Below are positions 1 to 8,084 of a DNA stretch of 12,900 nt, piece by piece. The translations under genes were made by a program, and so were the position numbers. The notes beneath the pieces were generated by a model. It worked only from the letters and a program-made list of their open reading frames with translations, ran no database searches and was not told the DNA's origin. The DNA is from Acidobacteriaceae bacterium. Its GTDB lineage: Bacteria > Acidobacteriota > Terriglobia > Terriglobales > Acidobacteriaceae. Each line of letters opens with the position of its first letter. Position 1 is the first letter of the stretch. The stretch is taken from assembly GCA_009781125.1 (NCBI GenBank), contig WQYS01000033.1:1-12900 (forward strand), in the 5' to 3' direction.

Positions 1-2496
1 CAGCACCAGCGTGTCGCGCAGCAGCTCGTTCAGATCGACACTGGTGAACTCGGCACCGCCGGTGCGCGAGAAGTTCAGCAGGCCGTTGACGATCTCGGAT
101 GCGCGGAAGGTCTGCTGCGTAATCTTTTCGAGCACGGGAGCCATGCGCGCATCGCTGCTCATGTGCTTGCTCAGCATCTGCGCGTAGCTGGAGATCACCG
201 CCAGCGGTGTGTTGACCTCGTGGGCGACGCCGGCAGCCAGCAGACCAATCGACGAGAGCTTCTCCGACTGCGACAGTTGCGCCTCCATCTGTATGCGGTC
301 GGTAATGTCATCGACCAGAACGATGCGTCCAATGGCCACGAAATCGCGCGTCACCAGCGGAGCAATCGCAATGTTGACCACGCGCACCTCGCCCGAAGGC
401 ACGGCGAGCCGGAACTTGTACAGCGTATGCGTTCCCTGCTCCTGGCGAACGCTGTCGAAGCGCGAGAGGAACTCCGGCGGGAAGAATCGCGAGATGGGCT
501 GGCGCAGCGCCTCCGAGCGCGGACGCGCGAACATGACCTCCATCTGCGCGTTCCAGCTCTCGATGCGGTCGTCCAGATCAACGGCGAAGATGCCGATGTT
601 GATCGACTCGACGATGTTCTCGTTGAACTCCTTGAGCCGCTCGAACTCGGTGATCTTCTGCTCCAGGCGGCTGTAGAGCTGCGCGTTCTGAATGGCGATG
701 CCGATGTAACCGGCCAGCGACTCCAGCAGCTCCATGTCCTCGCTGGAGAGAAAATCGCCGCTGCGCGTGCGTCCCAGACCGATGACCGCAACCGTGTGCG
801 CGCCGTGGCCTTCGCGGTTCGGAACCCGGCACGGCAGATAGTAGTTGAGGTCGAGCAGCGCCGCCGCGCGCTGCTGCTCTTCAGGCAGGCGAAGCACCTG
901 CTGCGGATTCTCCAGGAAGATGTGACTGTTCGCTTGCCGGTCGAAGTCGAGGAAGCGCATGTCGAGCGTTTCAGCCTCGACCGCAGAGAGGTTCCCCATC
1001 CCATGCGACGCTGCCAGATAAAAGCTGCCACCATCCTGCGCGTTTTTGCGCTCGGACGCAAGGAAGACAGCCACCCGCGTGATGAGCAGCGTCTGGGGCA
1101 GGCGCTCAACGATGGAATCAAGCAGTGCCCGCAGATCGGTCTGCGAGTTCAGTCCGCGCCCGAACTCGACCAGCGTCTCGCGGTAGTCGAACTGCTTCTT
1201 GTCGAACATGCGGTCGACCCAGCCCTGTATAGCCCGCTTCAGCGGATCAAAGCCGAGTCCAGCAAAGATAATCGCCAGCAGCCAGCCCCACTTGCCCAGA
1301 TACGGCGCTCGCGTGTGCACGATCTCGGCTGTCAGAGCTATGACGAGGAAGTAAGCCCCGACCAGTGCCGCCGTCGCCAGCGTGTACGTGACTCCGCGCT
1401 TGACAATGAGGTCCACATCCATCAGGCGGTAGCGCACGATGGCCCAGCCAAACGTCAGCGGCAGAAAGACCAGCGACAGATGGGCCACCTTAACGAGCAG
1501 GCTGGGCACGGCCCAGTCGGCCAGATAAGGCACGACGTAAAGGAGAGTAAACGGCGCGATGGCAATAAAGGTTCCGCGCGTCAGCCACTTCAGTTGCAGC
1601 CGCTCCAGCAGAGAGGACGCGGAGGAGGCGCGCCGGTAGCGCATCTGAAAGACCACGGCGGCGATGACGTAATAGAGCGCAAGGTAACCGATCCCGATCT
1701 GTTCCAGACGATGGCGCAGCAACTCGGTCGCCGACCAGTGCGTGAACGCCTGGTACTGGAGCGCTATAAGCAGCAGTCCGGGCAGGTATAGCGCCGCGCT
1801 CGCCAGACGCCGCCTCAGACGCCGGGCATCTTTCTCATCTGGCGCAGACGAGAAGCTAACGGCAAAGTGAAGAAACAGCGCCGGTTGCAGCGCGTTGGCC
1901 AGCAGATTGCCCCAGTAGATGACCCAGTCGAAGGTATCAAGCTCACCGGTAAACTTGAATGCGTAAAGGACAAAAGAGACCAGGCAGAAGACGTAAAAAT
2001 GCGTCGCCTTGGGGGCCGTCCAGCGCCGGAAGAGCACATAGATGCCGATGCACAGGTAGACCAGCGCAATGAACCGCAGCCATTGGTATAAGGAGCGGTC
2101 GGTCGGCTCAAAGATGACGTTCTGGATATCGAACTTTGTGGCGCTCGTCAGATCGGCGGCATGGACGCCAGGCCGCAGGATCGTGTAGGTTGCCTTGCCC
2201 CAGATTCCGCTGCGGAAGACCTCGCGCATAAACGGAGCCGTCCGAGGTGTGGGGATATCGTCAACCGCAAGAAGGATATCGCCGGTGCGAACTCCGGCGC
2301 GGTCGCCGGGAGAGCCGGGAGGCACGCGCTTTGCCTGCAGGCCGTGGCTGCCAGGAGCCTCCACCCACCAGACGCCGTCGGTTGGAACTCCGTAGTTACT
2401 CTCGCGCTGGAGATTGATCCCCGCCAGAACGCACGCCGCCAGGGTCGCAACCGCAAGGGCGAGGGCAAGAATGCGCGTTTGGGCTACATCTTTCAT
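1..2496 (-). CDS. Membrane sensor histidine kinase, PDZ-multiTM-GAF-PAS-HisKA (C-terminus outside window)
   Basis: Inner-membrane two-component sensor kinase. The frame reads from an ATG at 2496 to position 1 without a stop (832 codons), so the catalytic ATPase domain is beyond the left edge. The codon directly upstream of the ATG is an in-frame TGA, so this is the first possible start. Order of parts: a hydrophobic helix (about residues 9-29); a PDZ-like domain (about 40-110, with PGSPGDRAGVRTGDILLAVDD); some seven to eight membrane helices (about 138-415, including YRLMDVDLIVKRGVTY, a motif I associate with ComP-like multi-helix kinases); a GAF domain (about 450-610, ending AIQNAQLYSRLE); a PAS domain (about 625-735, starting NIGIFAVDLDDRIESWN); and a HisKA helix with GVAHEVNTPLAV, where His759 should be the phosphorylation site. 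The shape recalls Bacillus ComP, which also has PDZ-like and multi-helix parts. The signal is unknown. A response regulator may lie to the left. Confidence 0.9.
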   Translation of the reverse strand, partial: MKDVAQTRILALALAVATLAACVLAGINLQRESNYGVPTDGVWWVEAPGSHGLQAKRVPPGSPGDRAGVRTGDILLAVDDIPTPRTAPFMREVFRSGIWGKATYTILRPGVHAADLTSATKFDIQNVIFEPTDRSLYQWLRFIALVYLCIGIYVLFRRWTAPKATHFYVFCLVSFVLYAFKFTGELDTFDWVIYWGNLLANALQPALFLHFAVSFSSAPDEKDARRLRRRLASAALYLPGLLLIALQYQAFTHWSATELLRHRLEQIGIGYLALYYVIAAVVFQMRYRRASSASSLLERLQLKWLTRGTFIAIAPFTLLYVVPYLADWAVPSLLVKVAHLSLVFLPLTFGWAIVRYRLMDVDLIVKRGVTYTLATAALVGAYFLVIALTAEIVHTRAPYLGKWGWLLAIIFAGLGFDPLKRAIQGWVDRMFDKKQFDYRETLVEFGRGLNSQTDLRALLDSIVERLPQTLLITRVAVFLASERKNAQDGGSFYLAASHGMGNLSAVEAETLDMRFLDFDRQANSHIFLENPQQVLRLPEEQQRAAALLDLNYYLPCRVPNREGHGAHTVAVIGLGRTRSGDFLSSEDMELLESLAGYIGIAIQNAQLYSRLEQKITEFERLKEFNENIVESINIGIFAVDLDDRIESWNAQMEVMFARPRSEALRQPISRFFPPEFLSRFDSVRQEQGTHTLYKFRLAVPSGEVRVVNIAIAPLVTRDFVAIGRIVLVDDITDRIQMEAQLSQSEKLSSIGLLAAGVAHEVNTPLAVISSYAQMLSKHMSSDARMAPVLEKITQQTFRASEIVNGLLNFSRTGGAEFTSVDLNELLRDTLVL

Positions 2497-2528
2497 TCAA
2501 GAACAGCGCTGCGAAACTTTACCGCAAC

Positions 2529-2556
2529 TATGTATGTTAAGCACCTTGTATGCCAA
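2529..2556 (-). promoter_or_regulatory. Possible promoter of the histidine kinase gene
   Basis: On the minus strand TTGGCA (2556-2551) is followed after 16 bases by TACATA (2534-2529), giving a predicted start near 2522 and a leader of about 25 nt. The -10 match is modest and there is no clear Shine-Dalgarno sequence before the ATG at 2496. This is inference from pattern only. Confidence 0.28.
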
Positions 2557-2905
2557 AAAGAGATGCTCCGAAATGCATCGTTTGCGGTAAAAACAGATAG
2601 ACTTCACTACTAAAAATCATAACCCATTCTTTAAATAATAGATTCGCCCTAACCCAAACAAAATCAGGAGAACGGCGATTTCATCTCGCGCACGCAGCAT
2701 GTCCACAGGGACAGTGCAACGACGTAATCTTCTTTGCATCCTCGCACTGGATCGAACAGTATTTGCTCCCCTGAGCTGCCGGGCAATTACACCCTTCCCT
2801 GGCGCATTTCCGTGTAGGCACAGCCATTGTGGGGTTCCTCCGCAACCTTTGCTAATTCGGATGCCGTGGGAAGCCTTCAGGGATGGCGACAACTACCCAA
2901 CAACT
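2557..2905. other. Non-coding stretch between the kinase gene and the inverted repeat
   Basis: No convincing gene is visible here. Positions 2580-2640 are clearly AT-richer than the surroundings. A minus-strand open frame at 2617-2892 (91 codons) and a plus-strand one at 2699-3073 (124 codons) exist, but neither translates to a recognisable domain, and the plus one runs straight through the repeat arms, giving the low-complexity peptide HSERSEE typical of a translated repeat. I see no RNA gene in this stretch. Confidence 0.6.
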
Positions 2906-3041
2906 CGTCATTCTGAGCGAAGCGAAGAACCCCCGCATTTTGCCTGTGCTGGCACCAACTCCACTAGAGCTGTAACCTTTCCTGAAGAGTTTGCCGCACT
3001 GGAAAGAAATGCGGTGGTCCTTCACTTCGTTCAGGATGACG
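2906..3041. repeat. Imperfect 36-bp inverted repeat of a dispersed intergenic type
   Basis: The left arm (2906-2941) begins CGTCATTCTGAGCGAAGCGA. The reverse complement of the right arm (3006-3041) begins CGTCATCCTGAACGAAGTGA. The arms match at 30 of 36 positions and are separated by 64 bases. Sequences of this GTCATnCTGAGCGAAGCGAAG type recur as intergenic repeats in acidobacterial and some other genomes, from general recollection. The right arm ends 42 bp downstream of the recN stop codon, so recN transcripts could fold it into a long hairpin that stabilises or terminates the message. There is no adjacent transposase. Confidence 0.75.
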
Positions 3042-3083
3042 GCTCAGGAAATGATGTGATTAAGCCAATTTGAAGACAGGTTC

Positions 3084-4769
3084 TCAGCGGCTGCTCTCTA
3101 TGAGATTCTGGGCGTGCTTGAGGCTGGTCTCTGTCAGTTTTGCTCCGCTCAGCATCCGCGCAACCTCCCGAATCCTCTCGTCGGCATCCATCAGCCGGAT
3201 CGCCGTCTGCGCACGTCCTTGTTTTTCGGCCTTCTCGATCAGCAGATGCTGATCGGCGAACGCCGCGATCTGAGGCAGATGCGTGATACACAATACCTGC
3301 TGGCCACGGGAGAGCGTTTTCAACTTCCTGCCAACGGCCTCGGCGGCGCGGCCTCCGATCCCCACGTCAATCTCGTCGAAGACCAGAGTTCTCGGCAGCA
3401 CGGCTTTCTTTCTTCGCGGACCGGCTCCCTCCTCGACGGTCACCTTCAAGGCCAGCATGACCCGCGACATCTCGCCCCCGGAGGCTACCTCGTTCAGCGG
3501 CTTCAGAGGCTCTCCGGCATTGGTTGCAATCAGACACTCCACCTGGTCCCATCCCTGCGCGGTCCAATGGGCCTGATCCTTTTCCGCCGTCACGTGGACA
3601 TGGAACCGGGCGTTCATCGCCAGATCGTTGATCTGGGCCACGGCGAGCTTCTCCAGCCGCAGCGCAGCTTCGGCGCGCAGCGACGACAGTTGCGCCGCCG
3701 CCGTCTCATAGACCGCAGCATCCCGCTCTTGCTGCGCCTTCAACTCAGCTACCAGAGCGTCGCGGTTCTCCACCTCTGCCAGTTTCTTGGCGGCATCGGC
3801 CCCGAAGGCGATGACCTCGGCCAGCGTCTGCCCGTACTTGCGCTTCAGGCGGTCGAGCACGGCGAGCCTGTCCTCGATCTCCTCCAGCCTTCCCGGCGAG
3901 GCATGCAGCGAATCGGCAAACTCGCGCACGGCTTGGTCCACGTCCTCGACAATCGCCTTGGCTGCGGCCAACTGCTGCGCTGGCTCTGCAAACCGAGGCT
4001 CGTAGCGGGCCAGCTCCTCCAGATGCTTCAGAGCGCCGCCTACCGTGGTCTCGGCGGCGCGCTCGCTCTCGTAGAGCAGGTCGTGAGCGCTCATAGCCGC
4101 CGTGTACAGCCGCTCGGAGTTCGCCAGCACGCGCTTTTCGGCCTCAAGCTGCGCATCCTCGTCCTCGGCGTGAAGCCCGGCTTGCTCGATCTCACGACTC
4201 TGGAAGCGCCACATGTCCGCCATGCGCAGCCGGTCCTGCTCGTCGGAGAGCAGCTCTTCCAGCTTTGCCGTCGTAGCCTTCCAATTTGCAAAGGCCTCGG
4301 CAACGGCGTCCGTCGAGATTGCCCCGAAGCGGTCCAGAAGGCCGCGCTGCTGCGCCTGATCGAACGACACCAGCGTCTCGCTCTGCGCATGGACCAGCGC
4401 CAGCTCCGGAGCAAGCTCGCGCAGCACACCCACTGTCGCCGGCTGATTGTTCACGAAGACTCGCCCTTTGCCGCCGGAGGCGATCTCGCGCCGCAGCAGA
4501 ACGTGCTCGTCTTCGGCGTCGATTCCGTTGGCTTCAAGAATAGCCGCTGCACCTGGAGTCATCTCGAAGACGCAGGCGACGGTAGCCTTCTCCGCGCCAT
4601 GGCGCACGACATCGCTGGAAGCCTTGCCGCCCAGCAGCAGCACCAGAGCGTCGATCAGGATCGACTTACCCGCGCCGGTCTCGCCCGTCAGCAGGTTCAG
4701 CCCCGGTCCGAACACAGCCGTAGCGTGATCGATCACAGCATAGTTTTCAGCGCGCAACTCCAGCAGCAT
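3084..4769 (-). CDS. recN: DNA repair protein RecN
   Basis: SMC-like ATPase that acts on double-strand breaks in the cytoplasm, where it helps bring broken ends and the sister chromosome together for RecA-dependent repair. The product is 561 residues, close to the usual 550-560. Visible motifs: N-terminal AENYAVIDH; Walker A GETGAGKS (29-36); a long charged central region consistent with coiled coil; the ABC signature SGGEMSR (about 430-436); Walker B LVFDE (about 462-466) followed by IDVGIGG; and THLPQIAAF (from about 496), typical of RecN. The start at 4769 is chosen because the protein then begins MLLELRAENYAV like other RecN proteins and has GAGG seven bases upstream. The open frame continues to an ATG at 5039, but that extra 90-residue part would overlap the divergent hydrolase gene and shows no family similarity. 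No SOS box of a well-known type was recognised. Confidence 0.96.
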   Translation of the reverse strand: MLLELRAENYAVIDHATAVFGPGLNLLTGETGAGKSILIDALVLLLGGKASSDVVRHGAEKATVACVFEMTPGAAAILEANGIDAEDEHVLLRREIASGGKGRVFVNNQPATVGVLRELAPELALVHAQSETLVSFDQAQQRGLLDRFGAISTDAVAEAFANWKATTAKLEELLSDEQDRLRMADMWRFQSREIEQAGLHAEDEDAQLEAEKRVLANSERLYTAAMSAHDLLYESERAAETTVGGALKHLEELARYEPRFAEPAQQLAAAKAIVEDVDQAVREFADSLHASPGRLEEIEDRLAVLDRLKRKYGQTLAEVIAFGADAAKKLAEVENRDALVAELKAQQERDAAVYETAAAQLSSLRAEAALRLEKLAVAQINDLAMNARFHVHVTAEKDQAHWTAQGWDQVECLIATNAGEPLKPLNEVASGGEMSRVMLALKVTVEEGAGPRRKKAVLPRTLVFDEIDVGIGGRAAEAVGRKLKTLSRGQQVLCITHLPQIAAFADQHLLIEKAEKQGRAQTAIRLMDADERIREVARMLSGAKLTETSLKHAQNLIESSR

Positions 4770-4863
4770 CTTCCGGCCTCGGCAAAACGGGTGTACCGCG
4801 AGGATAGCAAAACCCAGCGGAAGACGCACCAGCGCGTTCACCAGCGAATGGCTATCAGGCACT

Positions 4864-4874
4864 GGAACGGTTCC
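4864..4874. promoter_or_regulatory. Short palindrome GGAACgGTTCC in the divergent recN/hydrolase region
   Basis: A perfect 11-bp palindrome with one central base lies between the two divergent genes. It sits about where the -35 element would fall for a near-consensus -10 TACAAT at 4890-4895 on the plus strand, where no good -35 hexamer is seen. It could be an operator for either gene. The binding protein is unknown, and a site this short can occur by chance. Confidence 0.3.
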
Positions 4875-4902
4875 CGGGAGACTTTCAACTACAATAACGA
4901 TA

Positions 4903-4918
4903 ACTTCATTGATGAAGT
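4903..4918. promoter_or_regulatory. Palindrome ACTTCAT-TG-ATGAAGT upstream of the hydrolase
   Basis: Seven-base perfect arms flank a two-base centre, ending 24 bp before the hydrolase ATG at 4943. If transcription starts near 4902 (downstream of TACAAT at 4890-4895), the element lies at the very 5' end of the leader. It could be a repressor site or a small 5' hairpin. No regulator gene is adjacent. Confidence 0.35.
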
Positions 4919-4942
4919 GGAATCCATACGCGAGACAAGTAA

Positions 4943-7360
4943 ATGAAATTTCATGCGGCGAAAGTTTTCGTATTGCTGGCAATGACCGCCGGTACAGGAA
5001 TCGTGCAGGCACAGACCAATCCTGTAGCAACCACGGCATGGCGCGCGGGTAGATTCCACGTCGATGCGAAAGGCGTTATCGGACGGTCCGATATCGTTCT
5101 TGGCCGGGCGAACACTGCGGTGAAAGAAGCGATGCAACTGGGCAACGGCAGCCTGGGCGTTGCGGTCTGGTCTGAGCAAGGGCTTACAGCGCAGTTGAAC
5201 CGCGCGGATACGATGCCGGACCGTCTGTCTCCGGGGCAGGTTGTTGTTCCCGGCCTCAGCTCGCTTACAGGCGCAGCGGACTACGCCGGACGGCTTGATC
5301 TCTATAACGGCGAATTCCGCGAGCAGGGCGGCGGCATGACGGCGACAGCTTATGTGCAGCCGGATACGGACACCCTGGTCATCGAAGTTACTGGCGCCAA
5401 GCCTGACGCATCCGAGACTGCGGTCTTGAAGTTGTGGGAACCGCGCTCGACGCACGCTGCCGTGAATGAGCGCGTGGGCGTGCTGTCGGATTCATGGCTG
5501 GACAACAAGAATCCGGAGTGGTCGGGCCTTCCGTTCGGATCGCTTTCCGCAATCACCGTGGAAGGCCGCGACGTGTCGGCGAAGGTAACAGACGAGCGGA
5601 CCATTACGGTTTCATTCCGCCCATTCGCCGATGGACATTTTCGCGTACTGGCCTCGGCCCCGCATTTCGATGGCAAAGGCGATGTGTTTGCCCTTGCAAG
5701 GACGGCGCTGGCGGGAACAAATCCTGAAGCGCATCGGGCATGGTGGCACAGGTTCTGGAATCGCGCGGCGATGGTTCGTATCGACTCGCCGGATGGCACA
5801 GGCGAGTATATGGAAAACCTGCGCAACATCTACCTGTTTTCGGCTGCCGCCGAACGCGGCACCGAATATCCTGGTACGCAGGGTATTGCCGACATGCTGT
5901 CGTCAGCGCGCGATGTCCATCAGTGGGACCCCTCGGCATTCTGGCACTGGAACCTGCGCATGCAGGTTGCCGCAAATATGGGAGCGGGCCTGCCCGAGTT
6001 AAATGCACCGTTTTTCAACCTCTATCGCGAGAATCTGCCCAGTATCGAAGCCTGGACCAGGCAACACATGAAAGTGCCTGCGGGAGCATGCGTTCCGGAG
6101 ACAATGCGATTCAACGGGCGCGGCGTTGAGTACGAAAGAAGAGACCCGCCGGAACCGCCCGCATATGACTGCGATGCGGACTTCCCTTCTTACTACAATG
6201 CGCGCACGCTTTCCACGGGCGCTGAAATCTCGCTGGAGATATGGCGGCAGTATCAGATGACGCGCGATCGCGCCTTCCTGGAGAAAAATTATCCCGTGAT
6301 GGCGTCGGCAGCACGGTTCCTGCTTGGCTATCAAAAGATCGGTTCTGACGGACTGTTGCACACCAGTCCGTCGAACGCGCACGAACAGCGGTGGGACGTG
6401 ACGGACCCGACCACCGATCTTTCGGCGACGCAGGCTCTCTACCCCGCAGTGATCCAGGCAGCCAGGCTGCTCGGCAAAGACCCGCAGCTGGTCCGGGATT
6501 TGCAGAATGCGATTCCAAAGATACCGGCTTTGCCGCGCGCTTATGCCTCGGATCTCACCAAGCTGGTCTCCGCATCGGACGCGCAGAACAGCGACGATGT
6601 AATCGCCGACTCCTATCTTCCCGAAGCAGAGGCGCGCAACTTTGAGAACGTCGGCCTCGAACCGGTCTGGCCATACGGAGTGATCGGCGACACGTCGCCT
6701 TTGTTCCCGCTGGCTATACGGACCTTTGAACATCGACCGTACAAGGGGGCAATAGACTGGAGCAACGATCCAGTCCAGGCGGCGCGGCTGCATCTGGGTG
6801 ACGATATGGCATCCATGCTGCGGAAGATTACCGAACAAACGCAACTCTACGCGAATGGATTCAGCGGCTTTGATAGCACAGATAAGGAGTTTCCTGAGTT
6901 CTACATCGAGCAGTCGGCACACGTTGCCCTTGCGCTTCAGGAGGCGCTGGTGCAGGATTACGACGGAGTCATCCGGATTGCGCCTGCTCTTCCTTCGGGA
7001 TGGGATTTTGCGGGCAGCGTGTTCGTGAGCGGAAAAACCAGGGTTAATGTCGAGACGCGCCGGGGTGAAGTTGTAACTGCCGTGATCGAGGCCGGTACGA
7101 CAGAGCCGTTGCGGGTTCGCAGTCCCTGGCCGGGTAAGCAAGTGGATGTAATCACCGGAGACGGCCATCGAAAGGTAGTCAGCGGCAGTTCTGAGAGTGA
7201 GCTTCGTTTCAATGCCGTGGCAGGAACCAGTTACCTGATCCAGAAACATGACGCTCCGGTGACCGCGCTGCCGTTCGCGCCGGTTAGCGGCACCGCCGCA
7301 CGCGAGGCGCGAAAGCTCGGCCCGGTACAGATTGGAATTCCGCCTGGCCCGGCCCGATAA
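4943..7360 (+). CDS. Secreted GH95-like glycoside hydrolase
   Basis: Probable exported exo-glycosidase of the GH95 type (alpha-L-fucosidases and alpha-L-galactosidases with an (alpha/alpha)6 barrel), 805 residues, within the family's usual size. Residues 1-24 form a signal peptide (cleavage probably VQA|Q), so it should act in the periplasm or outside. The N-terminal sandwich domain shows KEAMQLGNGSLGVAVW (around residues 61-76), equivalent to the LGNGxLGAMVFG motif. The catalytic region shows HTSPSNAHEQRW (473-484), equivalent to the TSPSxSPEN motif, so Glu481 is the likely general acid. The C-terminal part has DGVIRIAPALPSGW, typical of GH95 tails. The catalytic Asn pair appears as HWN (335-337), and the later Asp loop as FYIEQSAHV (Glu656), so the active site differs from the classical fucosidase. 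A weak GAGA lies seven bases before the ATG. No transporter or sugar regulator is next to it. Substrate unassigned. Confidence 0.68.
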   Translation: MKFHAAKVFVLLAMTAGTGIVQAQTNPVATTAWRAGRFHVDAKGVIGRSDIVLGRANTAVKEAMQLGNGSLGVAVWSEQGLTAQLNRADTMPDRLSPGQVVVPGLSSLTGAADYAGRLDLYNGEFREQGGGMTATAYVQPDTDTLVIEVTGAKPDASETAVLKLWEPRSTHAAVNERVGVLSDSWLDNKNPEWSGLPFGSLSAITVEGRDVSAKVTDERTITVSFRPFADGHFRVLASAPHFDGKGDVFALARTALAGTNPEAHRAWWHRFWNRAAMVRIDSPDGTGEYMENLRNIYLFSAAAERGTEYPGTQGIADMLSSARDVHQWDPSAFWHWNLRMQVAANMGAGLPELNAPFFNLYRENLPSIEAWTRQHMKVPAGACVPETMRFNGRGVEYERRDPPEPPAYDCDADFPSYYNARTLSTGAEISLEIWRQYQMTRDRAFLEKNYPVMASAARFLLGYQKIGSDGLLHTSPSNAHEQRWDVTDPTTDLSATQALYPAVIQAARLLGKDPQLVRDLQNAIPKIPALPRAYASDLTKLVSASDAQNSDDVIADSYLPEAEARNFENVGLEPVWPYGVIGDTSPLFPLAIRTFEHRPYKGAIDWSNDPVQAARLHLGDDMASMLRKITEQTQLYANGFSGFDSTDKEFPEFYIEQSAHVALALQEALVQDYDGVIRIAPALPSGWDFAGSVFVSGKTRVNVETRRGEVVTAVIEAGTTEPLRVRSPWPGKQVDVITGDGHRKVVSGSSESELRFNAVAGTSYLIQKHDAPVTALPFAPVSGTAAREARKLGPVQIGIPPGPAR

Positions 7361-7368
7361 CCAGCGGC

Positions 7369-7785
7369 TCAGGGGCGCGGGCCCTTCGTCCAGTCCTCGA
7401 CCTTCAGCTTTTTGATCCGGCTGAAGGCATGGTCGTTGGTGACAAGAACCAGTCCCAGAGCAAGCGCATGGGCTGCAATCATAAGGTCGATATCGTCCAT
7501 AGGCTGGCCAATCTTTTCCAGCGCAGCCCTGAGCAAGCCATATTGCTGCGCCGAGTCAGAATCCCAAGGCAGAATCGTCACGCGAGCCAGAAACTTTTCT
7601 ACCAGTTCATGAAGACGTGCCTCAGCAGGAAGCCGTGCCGCGCCATAGCGCAACTCAGCCTCTGTAACGGCAGAAACGACAAGCTGTCCTGCAGGAAACT
7701 TGCTTGAACGAAAGTCTAGAGCGTGGCTGGTTTTCTTGATGATGAAACTAGCTATGTTTGTATCAAGCAAATACTGGTGCTCCAT
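7369..7785 (-). CDS. vapC: VapC-type PIN-domain toxin (first module)
   Basis: Small ribonuclease toxin of 138 residues, the usual size. The four PIN acidic residues are visible: Asp8 in YLLDTN, Glu44 in TEAELRYG, Asp100 in DIDLMIAAHAL and Asp118 in TNDHAF. They bind the metal ions used to cleave RNA; enteric VapC relatives cut initiator tRNA, but the target here is not known. The ATG overlaps the stop codon of the antitoxin gene by one base (TGATG), the coupling usual for such pairs. The gene ends 8 bp from the convergent hydrolase gene, with no visible terminator between them. The second toxin at 10628 is only distantly similar, so the two modules are not a recent duplication. Confidence 0.93.
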   Translation of the reverse strand: MEHQYLLDTNIASFIIKKTSHALDFRSSKFPAGQLVVSAVTEAELRYGAARLPAEARLHELVEKFLARVTILPWDSDSAQQYGLLRAALEKIGQPMDDIDLMIAAHALALGLVLVTNDHAFSRIKKLKVEDWTKGPRP

Positions 7786-8033
7786 CAGAACAGGTCTCGT
7801 TTCTTTGGAGCTGAATTCTTGCGGTAGGCCATAAATTCAGCAGGTGCAGGATTCTCGTCTCTGAATTTAAAATAATTCTCCCATGTATCTTCCGGGCGGC
7901 GAGACAAGATCACGTTGCCGGTATCCGGATCCTTTCGGACATAGACCTCTTTCAAGCCTTGAAAGCGGAACTCGGCAGGCAGGCGAACGGCCTGGCTTCG
8001 GCCATTCAGAAACAACTTGGCAGTACGCGCCAT
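7785..8033 (-). CDS. vapB: VapB-type AbrB-fold antitoxin (first module)
   Basis: Antitoxin of 82 residues that should bind and block the VapC next to it and repress their shared promoter. The N-terminal half is a swapped-hairpin AbrB/MazE DNA-binding domain with the diagnostic string KLFLNGRSQAVRLPAEFRF. The C-terminal half (WENYFKFRDENPAPAEF onward) is the part that normally wraps the toxin. The start at 8033 is chosen because AAGGAGG lies five bases upstream. An in-frame ATG at 8054 would extend the protein by seven residues but lies at the predicted transcription start, and a second ATG at 8036 is only two bases from the ribosome binding site. Confidence 0.92.
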   Translation of the reverse strand: MARTAKLFLNGRSQAVRLPAEFRFQGLKEVYVRKDPDTGNVILSRRPEDTWENYFKFRDENPAPAEFMAYRKNSAPKKRDLF

Positions 8034-8059
8034 CATAACCTCCTTCAGAAGCACATACA

Positions 8060-8084
8060 GGAGTATATATCATTGGTATATTCC
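8060..8084. promoter_or_regulatory. Candidate VapBC operator overlapping the promoter
   Basis: An interrupted palindrome with arms GGAGTATA (8060-8067) and TATATTCC (8077-8084) matches at 7 of 8 positions and spans the -10 and the spacer of the vapBC promoter. AbrB-fold VapB antitoxins commonly autoregulate through such inverted repeats, so this is the expected site for the VapBC complex. Confidence 0.55.

Noticed and set aside
163..1791. Long plus-strand open frame (542 codons) opposite the histidine kinase
   Set aside because: The minus strand reads as clear GAF, PAS and HisKA domains here; the plus-strand product is rich in Arg, Gln and His with no domain, as expected of an antisense shadow in GC-rich DNA.
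2431..2496. Lipobox-like LAAC at residues 19-22 of the histidine kinase
   Set aside because: The hydrophobic stretch continues past the Cys (VLAGI), so it is better read as a membrane helix; a lipidated histidine kinase would be unexpected.
2617..2892. Small minus-strand open frame (91 codons) between the kinase gene and recN
   Set aside because: No ribosome binding site or domain was recognised, and the overlapping plus-strand frame is equally open.
3114..4946. Long plus-strand open frame (610 codons) opposite recN
   Set aside because: recN on the minus strand has every expected motif; the antisense product is compositionally biased and unrecognisable.
5999..7249. Minus-strand open frame (416 codons) opposite the hydrolase
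   Set aside because: Lies inside the convincing GH95-like gene and shows no recognisable domain.
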